DNA from: JBBDSV01 sp040904785
Lineage (GTDB): Bacteria; Actinomycetota; Nitriliruptoria; Nitriliruptorales; Nitriliruptoraceae
DNA: 24,335 bases
Assembly (NCBI GenBank): GCA_040904785.1
Contig: JBBDSV010000072.1
Span: 1 to 24,335 of the forward strand
Direction of reading: 5' to 3'
In this document: positions 22,861 through 24,335 of the stretch, piece by piece
Layout: each line of letters begins with the position of its first letter
Numbering within the stretch: position 1 is the stretch's first letter
Notes under the pieces: generated by a model
Told to the model about the DNA's origin: nothing
Database searches by the model: none
The model's input: only the letters and a program-made list of their open reading frames with translations
Translations under genes and position numbers: made by a program

Positions 22861-24335
22861 TCAGCGGCTGCCGGCCGCCTGGGGAACGAGGCGGAAGGCG
22901 TCGTAGACACCATCGACACCGCGGACGGACCGCAGCGCGTACTCGAGGTGCGTGGGATCGCCCAGTTCGAAGGAGAACGTCAACACGGCGACGCGGTCCT
23001 TCCGGGTCACCACCTGTGCGGAGGTGATGTTGATGTGCAGATCGCCGAGCACTGCGGTGATGTCGCGCAACAGATGCTTGCGGTCGAGCGCCTCGATCTG
23101 GACGGTGACGAGGAACGATGCGGTTGACTCCCCCGACCAGTCGACCGGCACGAAACGATCGCGATCCTTCTGCAGGTCGAGGACATTGGGGCAGTCAGCA
23201 CGATGCACGGACACGCCGCGACCGCGCGTCACGAACCCGACGATGCCGTCGCCGGGCACCGGTGTGCAGCAGCGCGCAAGCTTGACGAGCATGCCCCGGT
23301 CACCTTCTACCTCGACGTCGTCACCGCTGCCCTCCGGCTGGCCAATGCGAATCGGCGGGCCCGTCGGGGTGGGCGACGCCGTCTCGGTCTCGTCGTGCTC
23401 CGATTCGGTGAGTTCGTTGACGAGGTGGAGCGCGACGCTCTGTGCAGCCAGGTGACCTTCACCGACGGCGCGGAACAGCGCCTCGACGTCCTTGTAGTTC
23501 AGTGAGCGCGCCACATCGGTGAGATCGCCGGATGCCATCGCCCGGCTGTAGGAGACGCTCTTGCGACGCAGCGCTCGCGACACCGCGTCGCGACCGCGCA
23601 CCATCGCATCCTCGCGGCGCTCGCGATTGAAGTACGCCCGGATCTTCGACTGCGCGCGGGTGGAGGCGGCGATCTGCAACCAGTCGCGCGACGGCCCGGC
23701 ATCCTCAGCCTTCGACGTGAGGACCTCGACGGTGTCGCCGTTGACGAGTTTGTGATCGAGCGGCACCAACCGGCCGTTGACACGCGCCCCGATGCATCGA
23801 TGCCCGACCTCGGTGTGCACCGCGTAGGCGAAGTCGATGGGTGTGGCGCCGGCCGGCAGGCCCATGACGTCACCCTTCGGCGTGAAGACGAACACCTCAT
23901 CCTGGTACAGATCGATTCGCAAGGACTCGAGGTAGTCGCCAGGGTCGGCGACCTCCTGCTGCCACTCCAGGAGCTGTTCGATCCACGCGAGCTCTTCGGC
24001 GGTTGCGGAGTCGGATCCGCGCGCGGTGTCCTTGTACTTCCAGTGCGCCGCAACCCCGAACTCGGCCGTCTGGTGCATCGCGCGGGTGCGGATCTGGATC
24101 TCCAGCGGCCGTCCCTTGGGTCCGATCACTGAGGTGTGTAGCGACTGGTACAGATTGACCTTTGGCATCGCGATGTAGTCCTTGAAGCGCCCCGGGATCG
24201 GCCGCCATGTCGCGTGCAACTGCCCGAGGACCGCGTAGCAGTCACGCACGCTGGACACGATCACCCGCACGGCGACAAGATCGTGGATCTCGTCGAACTC
24301 CTTGCCGCGCAGCACCATCTTCTCGTAGATCGAGT
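22861..24335 (-). CDS. rel: Bifunctional (p)ppGpp synthetase/hydrolase Rel, 5' end outside window
   Basis: About 491 C-terminal codons are visible. The frame is open to the right edge and reads SIYEKMV before the ATG at 24318, so that ATG is internal. Numbering from it, the synthetase domain has RFKD at 44-47, the RXKD motif of bifunctional Rel/SpoT proteins (not the EXDD of synthetase-only RelA), and EIQIRT (73-78). The TGS domain follows (about 141-200), then the zinc-finger region with C350, C351 and HRADCPN (372-378), and an ACT domain (about 402-477). The N-terminal hydrolase domain lies outside the window and cannot be checked. It makes and degrades the alarmone (p)ppGpp in response to uncharged tRNA at ribosomes. 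Confidence 0.96.
   Translation of the reverse strand, partial: SIYEKMVLRGKEFDEIHDLVAVRVIVSSVRDCYAVLGQLHATWRPIPGRFKDYIAMPKVNLYQSLHTSVIGPKGRPLEIQIRTRAMHQTAEFGVAAHWKYKDTARGSDSATAEELAWIEQLLEWQQEVADPGDYLESLRIDLYQDEVFVFTPKGDVMGLPAGATPIDFAYAVHTEVGHRCIGARVNGRLVPLDHKLVNGDTVEVLTSKAEDAGPSRDWLQIAASTRAQSKIRAYFNRERREDAMVRGRDAVSRALRRKSVSYSRAMASGDLTDVARSLNYKDVEALFRAVGEGHLAAQSVALHLVNELTESEHDETETASPTPTGPPIRIGQPEGSGDDVEVEGDRGMLVKLARCCTPVPGDGIVGFVTRGRGVSVHRADCPNVLDLQKDRDRFVPVDWSGESTASFLVTVQIEALDRKHLLRDITAVLGDLHINITSAQVVTRKDRVAVLTFSFELGDPTHLEYALRSVRGVDGVYDAFRLVPQAAGSR

Noticed and set aside
1..24335. CRISPR arrays, insertion sequences, phage, toxin-antitoxin or tRNA genes
   Set aside because: Reading both strands showed no spaced direct repeats, transposase-like proteins or cloverleaf-like sequences, and nearly all bases belong to recognised genes.

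Overview
The window is high-GC, densely packed bacterial chromosome with frequent GTG starts. It looks like an actinobacterium: it has an actinobacterial-type aminopeptidase N, DUF3039 and DUF948 proteins, a hisS-MBL-rel block, and the alaS-ruvX-mltG-aro neighbourhood typical of the phylum. The combination with type IV pilus genes suggests a deep branch such as Acidimicrobiia, but that is an inference from gene content only. No tRNA, rRNA, CRISPR array, insertion sequence or phage gene was seen, and no intergenic gap exceeds about 155 bases.

Layout. On the + strand at the left edge are the 3' end of pepN and a small beta-carbonic anhydrase. Everything from 1215 to the right edge is on the - strand and is described here in its own transcription order, from right to left. 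First come rel (5' end outside the window), an MBL-fold hydrolase, hisS and aspS. Next are rarA, a DUF948 membrane protein, a small membrane-anchored protein, alaS, ruvX and mltG. These are followed by a prepilin peptidase (pilD) and pilM, then aroC, an aroK-like gene and aroB. After a 152-base gap containing a promoter and two predicted operators comes a TetR-ATPase-permease exporter operon. The run ends with a DUF3039 protein, a beta-phosphoglucomutase-like HAD protein and a ClC-family chloride transporter that converges on the carbonic anhydrase.

How the genes fit together. Seven junctions are 4-base ATGA or GTGA overlaps, which implies translational coupling: DUF948/rarA, pilD/mltG, pilM/pilD, aroK-like/aroC, aroB/aroK-like, permease/ATPase and ClC/HAD. 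The right two thirds is translation and stringent-response housekeeping (Rel, HisRS, AspRS, AlaRS), DNA maintenance (RarA, RuvX) and cell-wall processing (MltG). The aro block supplies chorismate. The TetR operon looks like a self-contained, autoregulated drug or antibiotic exporter.

Most notable point. The gene sitting exactly where aroK (shikimate kinase) belongs, coupled on both sides to aroC and aroB, aligns with shikimate kinase without gaps over about 90 residues. It has nonetheless lost the P-loop, the shikimate-binding Asp and Arg, the Gly-Gly-Gly motif and the LID. It appears to be an intact, translated shikimate-kinase pseudoenzyme. Also worth attention are the tandem operators before the TetR gene and the lone pilD-pilM pair where aroE usually sits.
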